A stretch of DNA of 64,000 nucleotides from Telopea speciosissima (taxonomy: Eukaryota > Streptophyta > Magnoliopsida > Proteales > Proteaceae), in NCBI RefSeq assembly GCF_018873765.1, contig NC_057926.1, positions 34,828,946-34,892,945 on the forward strand, given 5' to 3'. Within the stretch, counting starts at the first letter, position 1. Every line of letters starts with the position of its first letter. The notes beneath the pieces were generated by a model, which had not been told where the DNA came from, ran no database searches, and saw nothing but the letters and a program-made list of their open reading frames with translations. Made by a program: the position numbers and the translations under genes. Below, one piece after another: positions 1 through 12,467 of this stretch.

Positions 1-1
1 T

Positions 2-580
2 GCCCAGATCCCCGCTTCTGCTAAAGTCCTCAAAAATTTATGTACCCAAAAGCGGACCACCAATGTGCCCAAAAGGGCATTCTTGGCTGCTAACATTAGT
101 TCTCTAATCTCACAGCCAGTAGCAGCCAAGCATAAGGATCCTGGAAACCCCACCATCTCTTGCACTATAGGCCATACCACTATTGATCATGCCTTATTGG
201 ACCTTGGTGTAAGTGTGAACCTCTTACCCTTTCATGTCTACCAACAATTGGGATTGGGAGAACTGAAACCGACCAAAATTACTCTTCAACTTGTAGATCG
301 ATCGGTTAAAGTTCCTAAGGGAATGATTGAGGATGTCCTATTGAAGGTTGGGGAATTTATTTTTCCTATGGATTTTATTGTTTTAGATACCCAACCCACT
401 GCCAACTTCAAGGACCAAATCCCAATCATATTGGGTAGACCATTCCTAGCTATCAGTAATGCTTTAATCAATTGCAGGAATGGCCTCATGAAATTATCTT
501 TTGGCAATACTTTTGTTGACTTCAATGTGTTTAGGTTGGGCAAGCAGCCTGATATGGATGATGAGGTGCATATGTTTTAA
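2..580 (+). pseudogene. Retroelement aspartic protease (gag-pol fragment)
   Basis: An open frame from the window edge to the stop at 578-580 encodes the end of gag and the retropepsin-like protease that would process the polyprotein. The active-site region reads LLDLGVSVNLLP, with Asp-Leu-Gly as in Athila-type elements rather than Asp-Thr-Gly. A typical ILGRPFLA motif follows about 70 residues later. The frame is 5'-incomplete, so no real start can be given. A frameshift separates it from the reverse transcriptase frame that follows. Confidence 0.8.
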
Positions 581-642
581 GGATTTTTCGATGATATTGA
601 TACGTTCTTTGAGATTGATTTGATTCAGGCTTTCAAGAATGT

Positions 643-2517
643 ATGCAGGAATTGGAGGGTGCTGATGATACCCCCTTATCTGAGATCTGGAGCATCAAAC
701 CACCTTTGGAGCCCCTTGGACCCCTATCCACTTCCATTCCCAAATCCTCTATTATTGAGCCCCCCACATTAGAGTTGAAGGCATTGTCCTCCAACCTCAA
801 GTATGCCTTCTTAGGACATGATCATACTCTTCTTGTTATTATTGCTTCTAATTTGACTTCTATTTAGGAAGAAGAGTTGATTAAGCTTCTAAAGGACCAT
901 AAGGAAGCCATAGGTTGGACCATGTCTGACATCAAAGGTATTAGCCCCTCCATTGTTCAACATCATATACATCTGATAGAGAGTTCCAAACCTTCTAGGG
1001 AACCCCAAAGGAGGGCTAATCCTGTGATGAAAGAGGCAATCAAGAAAGAGATCCTAAAATGCTTGGATCATGGCATCATTTATCCTATTTCTGATAGCCA
1101 GTGGGTGAGTCCTATGCAGGTTATGCCTAAGAAAGGAGGAGTCACTGTAGTTGAGAATGCCAATAATGAGTTGATTCCAACCCGTATCCAAACGGGATGG
1201 AGAGTGTGCATTGACTATAGAAAATTGAATGCGGCAACTTGGAAGGACCACTTTCCCTTGTCTTTTATTGATCAGATGTTAGAGAGACTAGCTGACCATG
1301 AATATTATTGTTTTCTTGATGGTTATGCAGGCCATAACCAAATCCCTATTGCTCTAGAGGACCAACACAAAACCACTTTCACATGCCCTTATAGAACCTT
1401 TGCTTATCGGCGTATGCCTTTTGGGCTTTGTAATGCCCCTGCTACATTCCAAAGGTGCATGATGAGTATCTTTTATGATATGGTAGAACACTTCCTAGAG
1501 GTGTTTATGGATGATTTCTCTATTCACGGCTCTACCTTTTCTTATTGCTTGCATCATCTCTCTTTGGTTCTTAAAAGATGCATAGAAAATAACTTGGTCC
1601 TGAATTGGGAGAAGTGCCACTTCATGGTGAAGTAATGCATAGTTCTTGATCACATAGTGTCCAAAGAAGGGATAAAGGTTGATAGATCTAAGGTGGACCT
1701 TATAGCCAATTTACCACCACCCAAGAGTGTGAAGGACATTAGATCTTTTCTTGGCCATATAGATTTTTATAGAAGATTCATCAAGGATTTTAGCCAGATA
1801 GCTAGACCTCTCACCTCTCTTTTCGCAAAGGACTATCCATTTGATTTCTCTTCTGAGTGTCATGATAATTTTGAGCAATTGAAAAGAGCGTTGACTTCAG
1901 CCCCCATTATTTAAGCTTCAATTTGGACAGTTTCATTTGAGTTTATGTGTGATGCCTCTGATTTTGCTATAGGGGCAATTCTTGGGCAAAGAATCAACAA
2001 ATTGCCACATGTGATTTATTATGCAAGTAGGACTCTTAATGCTGCATAGCTTAATTATACCACAACTGAGAAAGAATTTTTAGCTGTTGTGTTTGCTTTA
2101 GAGAAGTTTAGGCCCTACTTGGTTGGATCACATGTGATTGTTTATACTGACCATGTAGCTATCAAATATCTTATGCAGAAGAAAGATGCCAAGGCTCGCC
2201 TCATTAGGTGGGTCATTTTGTTACAAGAATTTGATCTTGAAATTAGGGATAAGAAAGGATGTGAAAATTTGGTTGCAGACCATCTATCCCGGCTACCTAA
2301 TTCTTTGACTGTCGACTCTCCAGTCAAGGAGAACTTTCCTGATGAGTATCTGATGGCAGTGTCTAGTGAACCTTGGTTTGCTGACATTGTTAATTATCTG
2401 GTTACGGGTGTGACACCTGCACATTGGCCACCCAAGATAAGAATCGTTTCTTTTCACAGGTCAAATATTTCTTTTGGGATGATCCTTATCTTTTTAAGAC
2501 TTATCCGGATCAGGTAA
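643..2517 (+). pseudogene. Reverse transcriptase and RNase H (Ty3 pol), decayed
   Basis: One frame carries the reverse transcriptase and RNase H of the Athila-like element. The catalytic FMDDFS motif lies near 1506-1523, preceded by the RMPFGLCNAPATFQ block. The RNase H part starts at CDASDFAIGA (about 1948) and continues through TDHVAIKYL to VADHLSRL. In-frame stops occur at 865, 1633, 1912 and 2047. Each fits a Gln codon turned into TAA or TAG by one C-to-T change. A frameshift near 2430 leads into the integrase. It cannot encode an active enzyme. Confidence 0.88.
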
Positions 2518-3678
2518 TCCGGAGATGTGTCCCTGATCATGAGCAACAATCTGTCTTATCTTTTTGCCATGATCAGGCTTGTGGAGGCCATTTTGGACCT
2601 AATAAGACTGCGACCAAGGTTTTACAGTGTGGATTTTATTGGCCTAGTCTGTTTAAAGATGCTTTTACTTATTGCAAGGCATGTTCTTCATGCCAATCCT
2701 TAGGGCGTCTTACTAAGAGAAATATGATGCCCCTCAACCCAATTCTGGTGGTTGAGGTGTTTGATGTATGGGGTATTGATTTCATGGGGCCTTTTCCTAA
2801 CTCTTTTGGTAACCTGTACATATTACTTGCTGTGGACTATGTGTCCAAATAGATTGAGGCAGTTGCTTATAAGACCAATGACCACAAGGTGGTTGTGAAA
2901 TTTTTGAAGGAGAACATCTTCTCCCGTTTTGGTACTCCCCGGGCTATCATTAGTGATCGGGGCAAGCATTTTTGTAATCTGCCTTTTGAGGCCCTCATGA
3001 GAAAGTATGGTGTCGTCCATAAGTTGGCCACACCCTACCATCCCCAGACCAGTGGCCAGGTTGAGGTTTCAAATAGGTAGATCAAGCAAATTCTTGAGAA
3101 AACCATCAATCCAAACCGCAAGGATTGGTCTAACCGGTTGGTAGATATGTTGTGGGCCCATAGGACAACCTTCAAGACCGATCTTGATCAATCTCCGTAC
3201 CGTCTGGTGTATGGAAAGGCATGTCACTTACTTGTAGAGATTGAGCACAAGGCTTTTTGGGCTATCAATTAAGAAGCTTAACTTTGACCTACCCACTGCA
3301 GGTGCCCATAGGAAACTCCAACTATCTGAGTTGGAAGAGCTTAGGAATGAGGCATATGAGAATGCCTGGATTTACAAGGAAAAAACCAAGGCTTTCCATG
3401 ATAGGCACATTTTGAGAAAATCTTTTGAGGTAGGCCAAAAAGTTTTGTTGTACAATTCTCGTTTGCATATCTTTCCAGGTAAGCAGCGTTCTAGATGGGA
3501 TGGCCCCTATATTGTTCAAAAAGCTTATCCTCATGGGGTTGTTGAAGTCCTCAATCCAAGTCCAGGAGCTACTTTCAAGGTCAATGGCCAAAGATTGAAG
3601 CCGTACATAGAGATGCCTACTCCAGTTGAAGAAGAGGTCATGGATCTCCATGAACCTCTTTACCTTGACCCCTGATAT
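2424..3678 (+). pseudogene. Integrase (Ty3 pol), decayed
   Basis: The integrase of the Athila-like element is recognisable from three pieces. A zinc-binding HHCC-like segment (HEQQ ... CKACSSCQ) lies at about 2539-2695. The catalytic core has Asp in GIDFMGPF, Asp in SDRGKHF and Glu in GQVEVSN. The C-terminal part, with KVLLYNSRL and RWDGPYIV, ends at the stop at 3673-3675. In-frame stops at 2850 (Trp or Gln codon) and 3078 (Gln codon), and a frameshift near 3240, break it. No envelope-like ORF follows. Confidence 0.85.
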
Positions 3679-4853
3679 CCTAGTATGTATCCCCTCCCTT
3701 GTCCTTATTGTTTCTTTTCTGCATGCATTGAGGACACTGCATGAATTAAGTGTGGGAGGTGTGTTGGACTTTAATTGTGAATTTTATGAATTTTGATTGT
3801 GGCAATAGTTTTTGGTTATGTGCATAAGTCTCTTCGATTTGCAAAGCGAGAGTGAGAGGGAATTAGGTGCCCTAGCATGCAAAATAATAAAAAAATCCCT
3901 TTTCAAGGATGGTAGTTGGTTTGTATCTGGTGATGGGGGTTGAGTTTGAAAATATGAGTACTACTTCATGTGATGGTTAGATTCTTCTATGTGTTTATGG
4001 ATCCCTTTGATCTTTTGGCTAGTAGTTGAGACCAATTTGTTTGTAGCAAGGCGTGAAAGTGAAAGTGAATGAAAAAAAAAAAAAAAAAGAAGAGAGAAAC
4101 AAAAAGAAAAGTGGAATTCCTTGGGACTAGATAGGGCACTGTGCCTCATGAAGCAGGGTGACTTGATCGAATTTCCTTGGAAGGAAACTTTAAGAAAAAA
4201 ATAAAAAAACTCTTGCATCAATGTCTCAATGTCTTATGGATACATGCAAAAAGCAAAGCTACCAAGTATTTGGGTATCTGGTGTATGCTCCATCATGTCA
4301 TTCAGAGAACGGTAGTAGAGTAGAAAAAGAGTTTGTTGTTGAGAAAAAAAAAAAAAAAAGCTTTTGCCTTAATGCCTGGAAAAGAAAGTATGGTCAAAAA
4401 TACTCAATGCCTAAGTCTTTGGTTCCATCAGTACTATGAGTGGTTTACTTGAAGGTGAATAGTATTCAGAAAATATGAGGAGATCCCTTGACCTTGATGC
4501 ATGCTTGTTACTTGAATTGATGTGGGGTGATAAAATTCAAGTGTGGGGGAACCTTTGGCTCCTTAATCTTTAGTTGAGTATTTCTTTGAGATTGTGTGCC
4601 CTGTCTTACTTATGCCATGTGAAAAATTTACATCATTCTTTTTTATTTATTGAATTTTTTGTGTATATTCACTGCAAACACCCACGAGACACAACTCGTC
4701 CACTAGGGGTAACCTAGGGGTTGAAAGGCTTGTTACACATGCTAAGTGCAACCGTGATTCCTACGAAAGTGAGTTAGGATTTTTTTTTACATTCTAAGTT
4801 AATTTATCTTTTGCTTTACTTGAGGACAAGTAACGTTCAAGTGTGGGGGAATC
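3679..4853 (+). other. Non-coding 3' internal region with polypurine tracts
   Basis: Between integrase and the 3' LTR there is no credible ORF. Several copies of an AAGTGTGGGGGA-like purine block occur near 3750, 4530 and 4838. The last sits directly before the LTR and is the likely plus-strand primer (polypurine tract). A block at 3735-3860 is closely similar to 17825-17940, which links this element to the pol-less derivative there. A-rich runs occur at 4071 and 4344. Confidence 0.7.
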
Positions 4854-6560
4854 TGATGAGCACATTTATGTGTGAAATCTTAGGGCATAAAACATACATT
4901 TTACCACATTGGACAGAGTTACTCGGTGCTTTCTTGTGCTTTTCAGGGTTTAGGTGAATTATTGTGAAAATAGAGGAGATGATGCTAAGGATATGTTTAT
5001 AAGTTTTCTAGAGGTGTTAATAGTATGGATGCATAGCCCATCGAGTCAGCTTCGCAACGGTTCAAACGGCACTTGATTCCAAGTTGAAACGAAGAAGTTA
5101 TGGCCGTTTTCGTAACGATGCTCGAAAATGATCTGCAGGGGATTATTTATAATTATTGATAGTCGGACGGGGACAAAGTGAAGCGAAAGTTCGGATTCCT
5201 GGGGCCTTAACTCAATTATCAGAAGTTATTTTACTGTACCCGAAAGATTCCATTTGGAAGGCTCTGGACAGTCCAACTTCAACTTGAGATATCTTGGGCT
5301 CCCCAACTCCGAATTGGACGAAATTTGGGTCTATTTTGGGTGATTTTTTGCAAGGAACACTATGGTGAGGCCTATATAAGCACCCCATGCTCCACGTTTT
5401 CTGAAGGACAGAATAGATATTTTATTTATTCTTTAACGAATCCTAGTCATCACCCTTACTCTCTCTCTCCTCCAACTTCTCAAGGGCACTTCTGGAATTC
5501 TACTTGGGATAGATTTATATTTTCTCATCTATGGAAGGTTGAAAAATCAAAGATGCTTTGATTTTATTGTTTGGAGAAGATATCTACAAAGAAAAGGAAG
5601 CACTTGTTAGAATTGGAAGTTTACTTTTCTAGAATTAAAAGGTCTATGTAAACAATCTTCTCTTCTTCTTCTTTCTTTTTTTTTTTTTATTTTTTCTTAG
5701 GATTCAAGGCATTGTAAAAGGAGAAAGAGAAGAGAATATTCTCTTTTCTTAGGGAATATTTCTCCTACACTTCCATCTTCTCTCTTCTCCTCTCTTCCAC
5801 CTATAAATACCCCCTACCTCTCTTGTAAAAATTGCTCATTCACTTAGTGAAATTTCTTCTCTTCTTCTCCTTCTAATTTGTGATTTTTGGCTTTTCTAAG
5901 TTCTAGTTTGCTTTTATGATTTTTAGTTAATGGTTATAATAGGTTTAGTTTATGCTTTGATTTCAATTTAATTCTTCAATTGGGTTGTAATTTCTTAATT
6001 CTAGTTTAGGTTTTAAGCCCTCTAGTCTAAGTTCTTAAGTTGATGACAAGACTTGAAAATTTAGAAGAGGAGGCCATGGTAAGTTTATGCAAGTATTCAA
6101 GCTTTTCAATTACAGTCATGCAAGCACATCCAAGTTTTACTATCTAAACTCTCAATCTCATTCTCCATCTCCTCTATCTCTCTCTATCTTCTTCTTCTTC
6201 CCCCTCTATTTCTTTTATTTTAATTTTATATGGTTGTGGTTTATGGATGCATTTTTATTCCCTTATTTCTTTTTATGTGATTAGTATGTGTGGCTGTATT
6301 TTTATTCCTTTCAATTTGCTTTAGTTTGATAGGGTAGATGCTCATGTGTTAGGACGCCGATTTAATCCCTTAATTTTGTTAGATGCTTATGAGTTAGGAT
6401 GCATTGATTTTCATTAGTTTAATTAGTTTAATTTAACACTTTAATTTGGTTCACTTTGCATTACTTTTGAGTTAGTTAAATAGAGTGGTGTATATCTCCT
6501 CGTGTTCAACCCGTAGCTACGATTGACCCGTACGCTTGCGATTTTATTTTAACTCAAACA
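4854..6560 (+). repeat. 3' LTR of Athila-like element (1707 bp)
   Basis: Starts TGATGAGC right after the polypurine tract and ends AACTCAAACA. The complete solo LTR at 20154-21862 (1709 bp, opposite strand) has the same ends and the same interior, which fixes both boundaries. TATA-like boxes are at 5372-5379 (TATATAAG) and 5812-5818 (TATAAAT). Pyrimidine-rich microsatellites lie in the middle. ORFs within it are chance. Confidence 0.92.
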
Positions 6561-8800
6561 CTCATCTCATCCGAGCCTTTGGGTAAGCCAAAAAATGCCC
6601 CTTCAGATTCCACAAATTCTGGGTGGACAGCCTGCATTTCTTAGAGGTGGTCAGACACTCTTGGACTCAATAGATCAAAGGTTCCCCCATGTTTATCTTA
6701 AGCCAGAAGCTTAAACGTCTAAAACCGGTCTTACGGTCTTGGGCCCGTGGGGAGTTCCCTAACTTTGTCGATGCCCTTAAGGAAGCTAGGGTGGCCTTGG
6801 AGGACGCTTAGGAGACTATGGAGACTATCGAGGTGAATGATTCTTTGTTTGGGTTGGAGGCCGATTCTAAGACTGCCTACCTTAATGCCTTAAAGAATAG
6901 TGAGAAACTGTGGTACAAAAAATCGAGAATCAAATCGCTGAGAGAGGGTGACCACAATTCAAAATTCTTTCACCTTTCTACCTTGATAAGGAGAGCAAAG
7001 TGTCAGATTTGTGGCCTTAAGAATGATGCAGGGGCGTGGGTGTCTGACCCAGGTGAGGTGGCAAACCTTATTTATGATTTTTATGAGAAGTTCCATAGGG
7101 CGGTTCCTCTTGACAATCACTTGGAACTGCTGGATGTGATCCCCTCTTCGATTGGAAACATGGACCAGTTGATGTTGGATGCCATTCCTGATCTGGGGGA
7201 GATTAAGGCTGCAGTGTGGGACCTAGACCTGGATAGCTCGCCAGGTCCGAATGGTTTCCAAGGGGTATTCTTCAGGCATTGTTGGGAGATTATTGAGACT
7301 GATGTTTGGCGTGCCATCATAAACTTCTTCAGAGAAGGTATTATTCCAAAAGGCGTAAACAACTGCTTTATTTCTTTGATTCCTAAGATGGAGGGGACAG
7401 TGTCCTTGGATAAATTCTGCCCAATCTGCATGGGGAACTCTACCTGCAAAATTATCTCAAAGATTTGGCAAATATGCTAGGGGGTCTGCTGCCTCGCCTT
7501 ATCTCTGAGGAACAGGGCACTTTTCAGAAAGGAAAAGTAATCTTCTCCAATATCTGTTTGGCTTCGGAGTTAGCTAATCTGATGCACAAGTCTGTGAGGG
7601 GTGGTGGCATTGGTTTGAAGTTGGACATCTTAAAGGCATATGATTCCCTCTCTTGGGATTTCTTCTTCAATGTCTTGAGGAAATTTGTGGCTGCATCAAC
7701 TTCTTTCCTCTACGTGCATCTTGGTCTTGGTGAATGGTGGGCCTGTTGGGTTCTTTGGAGTAGAAAGGGGCTTGCGATAAGGAGATCCTTTATCTCCTCT
7801 TCTCTTTATCTTGGCTGAAGGGGTGCTGTGTAGAGACCTAAGACGTTTGGTGAACATGCAGCAGATCCTCCCCCTAAGGGGCCCTAGGGGTGTGAAAGCC
7901 CCTAAGCATCTCTTATTTGTTGACGATGTTTTTATTTTCTGTAATGGTTCTCTCAGGTATGTCCATGTGTTGAAGGAGTTTTTGGTGAAATACCAATGTT
8001 TCACAGGCCAAAGAATCAACCTTGACAAAAGCAAACTCTTCTGTGGAGCTATCATCCCTTCGAGAAAGCGGAGGATCTCGGACGTGCTAAATATCCCTCT
8101 TTGCTCCCTCCCAACGAAATACCTGGGTGTTGACATCTTTAAAGGGAGGGTTACTATTGCAATGGTCCTTCCGTTGGTGGATAAATTCAAAAGTAGACTT
8201 TCTGGGTGGAAGGGTAAACTCCTATCCCTCGCAGATAGAGTGGAACTTGTGAAATCGGTCATGCTTAGCATCTCGGTGCACAACTTTTTGGTATATTGGT
8301 GGCCGTCTTCCCTGGTTTCTCTCATGGAGAAGTGGATCAGAAACTTCATCTGGGCCGGTGACATTGAATCGAGGAAACTTGTTGTGGCTAAGTGGGATTT
8401 GCTGTGTAGACCAAAATCAGAAGGTGGTTTGGGCATCAGGAAACTGCGTGATGTGAGCTCAGCCCTTCTTTGCAAATTGGAGTGGTCCAACAAGCACGAT
8501 AATAGTATGGTCAACAAGTTTTTGAGAGCCCGCTATATGGATGGAAATGGGTCCCTTAAAACCCCCTCTTCTCCCTCTTCTCCCTCTTCTATTTGGCCTG
8601 GGATCAACAAGGTTTGGTCTGTGGTGCAGCGCAATGAAAGATGGATCATCGGCGATGGGTCCTCGATTAAGTTTTGGAAAGACTACTGGTTTGGGAACAC
8701 CTCCATTCCCATGGCATCCAGCCTTCTAGAGGACTGGTTTCATGATAAAAAGGCAAAATTCTCTGATATCATTAAGGACGCCTCTTGGTCTCTTCCTTAG
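6561..8800 (+). pseudogene. LINE ORF2 reverse transcriptase, frameshifted
   Basis: Pieces in different frames add up to a LINE reverse transcriptase: 6818-7480, 7465-7818 and 7811-8800. The leading part reads like the conserved post-endonuclease text (FHKFWVDSLHFLEVV) and starts at the LTR junction. SSPGPNGFQGVFF, an AYDSLSWDF block, LRQGDPLSPLLF and the catalytic LFVDDVFIF (about 7914-7940) follow. The stretch ending near 8800 has the usual IKFWKDYWFG text. At least two frameshifts (near 7470 and 7690) and a stop at 8798 inactivate it. Confidence 0.85.
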
Positions 8801-9014
8801 GTGCATGCCTAGGTCCTTAAGAAGATCTTTGAGTAGAGTGCCCCTCCCTCACCTTGCTTTAGCAAATCAGTGTTGTTGGGGTCCTTCCCTCTTTGGTATG
8901 TTCTCTTCTCGATCGGCTTGGGAATGCATCCGCAAAAGGAACCCCAAGGTCCCTTGGGGCAAGGTGTTTTAGAACAAGGACCTGCTCCCTCATCACTCTT
9001 GTTTTGCTTGGAGA

Positions 9015-9995
9015 TTGGTGCTTGGAAAAATCCCAACGGATGAGTCCTTGTGCTTGAAAGGTCTTCATATAGTCTCCAAGTGTGTGCTATGTCAACGTGA
9101 GTTTGAATCCCTCTCCCACTTGTTCTTGGAATGTGATTTCTCTCTATCCCTATGGAAGAAGTTCATGGATATCTTTGGGGCGCATTGGCCAAATGTGCTA
9201 TCTGATGAGGAGTTAATTGCTTGGTGGAACTTGAAAGCTAAAGCGGTTCCTATGCCAAACGCTTGGTTCATGGGGGTTGTGCTGATTCCCTTCTTAATTT
9301 AGGGGAGCATAATAACAGGAAGTTTGATGCAAGGGTGAGGCCGTTGGTTGCTTCCTTCGTTGCTCTGCTAGATCTGTTTAAGGATGTTTCAATCTCCTTC
9401 AAACACCCAGTTTCTAATTCACAGGATCTGGTTTATGCTCGTAAGCTTCATTCCCTTAATCCCTAAGCCAGCTCAAGTGATTCGGGAAGTGTGGTGGTGT
9501 AGACCACCCCTTGGCTAGGTTAAGTTGAATTCTGACGGGTGCTCCCTTGGAAACCCAGGTAGGGCTGGGCCTGGAGGTATTCTGCGTGATGACCATGCTG
9601 TCCCTATTGTGGCTTTCGGTGTTTATTTGGGTGTTTCCTCTAATTTTCTGGCAGAGTTTAGGGCCATCCTTCATGGTATCCTGCTTGCTAAGGAGAAGGG
9701 TGTTCATCGGTTGTGGATTGAGTGCGACTCCGCAACAGCAGTCCTAAAGGCAATCCAAGCCCGGCTTATTCCCTAGGAGGTGCGGCAGCTTTGGCTTTCT
9801 CTCCTTGCATTTTTGAACTCTATTCAATGGAAGATCACTCATTGCTTCAGGGAAGAAAACCCTGTGGCGGATTTGTTGGCCAAGCTCTCGGCTAAGGGTG
9901 CTTGTTCTTTTGTTTGGAATTCGGATTTCGTGGTCCCTATGAATGTTTGGATGTTTGATGATGCTTTAGGGCATCAGAGATTTAGATTTGGTTAG
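9015..9995 (+). pseudogene. LINE zf-RVT and RNase H domains
   Basis: A zf-RVT-like segment with CVLCQREFESLSHLFLEC lies at about 9085-9140. An RNase H domain runs from about 9525 to 9900: the first acidic residue is in LNSDGCSLGNPG, Glu in FLAEFRAI, Asp in WIECDSATAV and the last in NPVADLLAK. These are the four expected acidic positions. A stop at 9774-9776 fits a Gln codon changed to TAG. It lies just upstream of the LINE 3' UTR and poly(A). Confidence 0.8.
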
Positions 9996-10146
9996 CCTAT
10001 TTGTGCGCGATTGGCGTGGGCTGTGTGGGGTATCTTAGCCCCTTCTTTGTGCTTGTATTAGTCTGAGAATGCTTGGACTTTAAACCATGTAATCTTTTTC
10101 CTTTTAATTATATTCATTTTCTGATCTTTGGCAAAAAAAAAAAAAA

Positions 10147-11178
10147 GATAGCTTAGAGGTGATATTCTTTTCCTCAAGAACCAGAAGAAATGTTGGAGAT
10201 ATCTTGCTAAAGGGAGTGCTAGATTGAACTAAAATCTTGAGTGCATTGGAGGATACCACTATTAACATGTCCAAAGTTTTATGGTTCCAAGTTGACAGAT
10301 AATTCTTGTCATTCTTTAAAATTTGAGAAAGGTTGTACAAAGGCAAGGAAATTGGATTGTCTAACTAGTTCTAAGCCTCTCTAGCAACTCTAAGAAAGTC
10401 AAGGTGGGAAGTCTACATGCTGAAGAACTTAAAAGGTTTGGGGCCAAAAGATGAGTATGGTTGAATTTGGAGAGTGCAAGGGCTATGGTCAGATAGGCTT
10501 TGATTTGCAAAGTGCGCTTCACAAGGTGCCTATTGTACTACATGGATAGATGGTATGTCCATTCCGACTCTTGGACAGAGAGGACATTGTCTAGATTAGG
10601 CAATGTCAAATTTCATAGTCTAATTCAATCAAATACACCCTTTATGTATTGGCACACATAATGTGCATATCCATGCATGTGTACCACTCTAGACATTACT
10701 ATGCACTCTCCCAACTCTGAGTGGAAAAAAACAAGTGAGATTTAAAAAAAATTCATAAAAATAGATGGCTCAGATTTATCTTGTGATTTTTGGAATCATC
10801 ACCTTCCATCGTTACATAGATAACTACCCTTGAAAAAAAAAAACTTGGTTTTGTTAATGTTCAAGGTATAATAACTTGGATGGACATGGGATTGGCCTCC
10901 ATCAATTTTGATTTGAAATGGATCGGCATCGACTAGGAATCAGTTGGAGTTGGTCGAAACCCTAGAAAATAGAATTGAAAAGAAAAGACAAAGATATTTA
11001 CAAATTTGTGATTTTTTTAGAGTTGCTTATTCAAAAGTCTTGTAAATTTTGCTACTAGAGATACGTTTCATTAATTTTCTAGATTTTTTTTAATAAATAA
11101 TTTATTAAGAGGGAAGAAAAATAAAGGGGAGGGAGGTGGAAATACAAAAGGGAGACAAACCCAAAGCACAAAGGCTAA
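10147..11178. other. Intergenic, no gene seen
   Basis: AT-rich sequence after the LINE tail with no convincing coding frame, RNA gene or clear repeat boundary. Short A-runs occur near 10741 and 10834. It may contain old transposon debris, but nothing can be named. Confidence 0.5.
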
Positions 11179-11363
11179 TTATCCTCTCCAATTCCTAAAG
11201 TGTGGCAATGCGGCAGTACCAGCTAGGTGGATATGTAGACACCTAGAAGCTGCCGCATCCAACGATCCGATCTCATGGGCCACTGGATGCAGCAACTGCT
11301 AAGTGTCGACATCTCCACCTAGCACTGCCGCACTGCCACACTTTACGGAATTGGAGAGGATAA
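11179..11363. mobile_element. Tourist-like MITE (185 bp) with TAA duplication
   Basis: A foldback element. The left arm TTATCCTCTCCAATTCC and the right arm are mutual reverse complements over about 60 bases with few mismatches. The flanks are TAA on both sides (11176-11178 and 11364-11366), the 3-bp duplication typical of PIF/Harbinger-type Tourist elements. There is no coding capacity. Confidence 0.8.
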
Positions 11364-11633
11364 TAATCCCCAAGAAGCCCCTACGAAAACAAATACAAAC
11401 TAGAGTGATCTCTCAAACAACATCAAAGCAAACAAAAGCCAAGGAAATGGACTGGAAGGAACACACAAGAACAATAGACACCACGACAAACTTCAACAAA
11501 TGCTAGAAGTTCGAGAATGTCAAGAGGAGGAAGCTGCACTAGAAGGTCCCAGGATGATACAATGTGCCTATTCCTGCTAGTATGTCCTCCATTATTTATT
11601 TTAATTCCATTACTTCTAATCGAACTATGGTTT

Positions 11634-12467
11634 TGTTTCCAGTAAATTCGGCATCGACGATGTGAATTGAAGATGCCACAAAATGAATTGAATCAAAGAG
11701 TGGGTTCCACCAGTGCCTTGGTAATCCAAGGACTTTTCAAAAAGAAATGCAAAGATTGCAATGCCAAGAACAAAAAAAATAAGTAATCAAATTAATTTTC
11801 TCTCCAGATACATCTTTGGTAAAATGAAGGATTGCAGAGATCTTCAATTTGACTTGGAAGGATGCATCACTGCATCTGATAGTACTATTGGAGAGTAACC
11901 CCAACAGGTTCTTTTAAGGCAAAGAGCAGAAAACCATTTACAATTACACTACTCCTAAAAAGAAAGATAAAAGATAAAAGTAAAGACTTGTTGTGTTGAT
12001 TTGTTGGGTCCTTTCCTTTGTTTTGAATTTTTCCTTTTATAGGCATCCTCAGGTGGTTTATGTAGTTACCAGGTAGTTTCATAACTACCCACTTCTTTGA
12101 GAGGTAGCTTCACAACTACCCACTTCTTTGAGAAGTAGTTTCACAACTACCCACTTCTTTGAGAGCTTGTTGTAACCACCTTGCTGACTGTTCGTCGGTC
12201 ACTGACAGTTTATCGATCATTGACCATTTTCTGACCGACTGACCGTTTTCGGTCATTGACCATTTTTCTGATCGTTTTCGATCATTGACCATTTTTCTGA
12301 TCGTTTTCGGACATTGACCATTTTTTACCATTTTTTGTCTGACTACTTCTGACTATTTTCAATCAGTGACTGTTTTCCAGTCACTTACTAACAAGTCAGT
12401 CTTGACATAAATAGATTTCGGTCTATTTGTTTATTGACCTAAATAGACCGAGAATAGGGTGTAAACA
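11634..12467 (-). repeat. 3' LTR of the non-autonomous element
   Basis: Direct repeat partner of 13283-14114 with the same termini. Its right third contains degenerate tandem units of a TTGACCATTTT-CTGATCGTTTTCG type (about 12180-12380). Minus-strand ORFs within it are by-products of the repeat. Confidence 0.85.

Larger units (their letters stand above)
1..6560 (+). mobile_element. Athila-like Ty3/gypsy retrotransposon, 3' part
   Basis: The 3' portion of a Ty3-type LTR retrotransposon runs in from the left window edge. Visible in order are a protease, reverse transcriptase, RNase H, integrase, a non-coding stretch, a polypurine tract at about 4838-4851 and a 3' LTR. The protease, with its Asp-Leu-Gly active site and conserved downstream text, and the long 1.7 kb LTR resemble the Athila lineage (family knowledge). 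The coding part is broken by in-frame stops and frameshifts, so the copy is dead. Its right edge abuts LINE coding sequence at 6561. The expected target duplication would be CTCAT (6561-6565), but the left end is outside the window. Confidence 0.9.
6561..10146 (+). mobile_element. LINE (non-LTR retrotransposon), 5' part cut off by Athila-like insertion
   Basis: A plant L1-type LINE begins in the middle of its ORF2 coding sequence directly at the LTR edge, which shows that the LTR element inserted into it. The order is the end of the endonuclease region, reverse transcriptase, a cysteine-containing zf-RVT region, RNase H, a short 3' UTR and a 14-A tail at 10133-10146. Frameshifts and stops make it defective. 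Confidence 0.9.

Noticed and set aside
3679..4853. Envelope-like ORF expected in some Athila elements
   Set aside because: No frame of useful length with membrane segments is present. The ORFs at 3961 and 4221 cross A-runs and lack any family features.
12116..12331. Short repetitive minus-strand ORF (KNGQCPKTIRK repeats)
   Set aside because: Created by tandem units within the LTR of a non-coding element; the second LTR does not preserve it.
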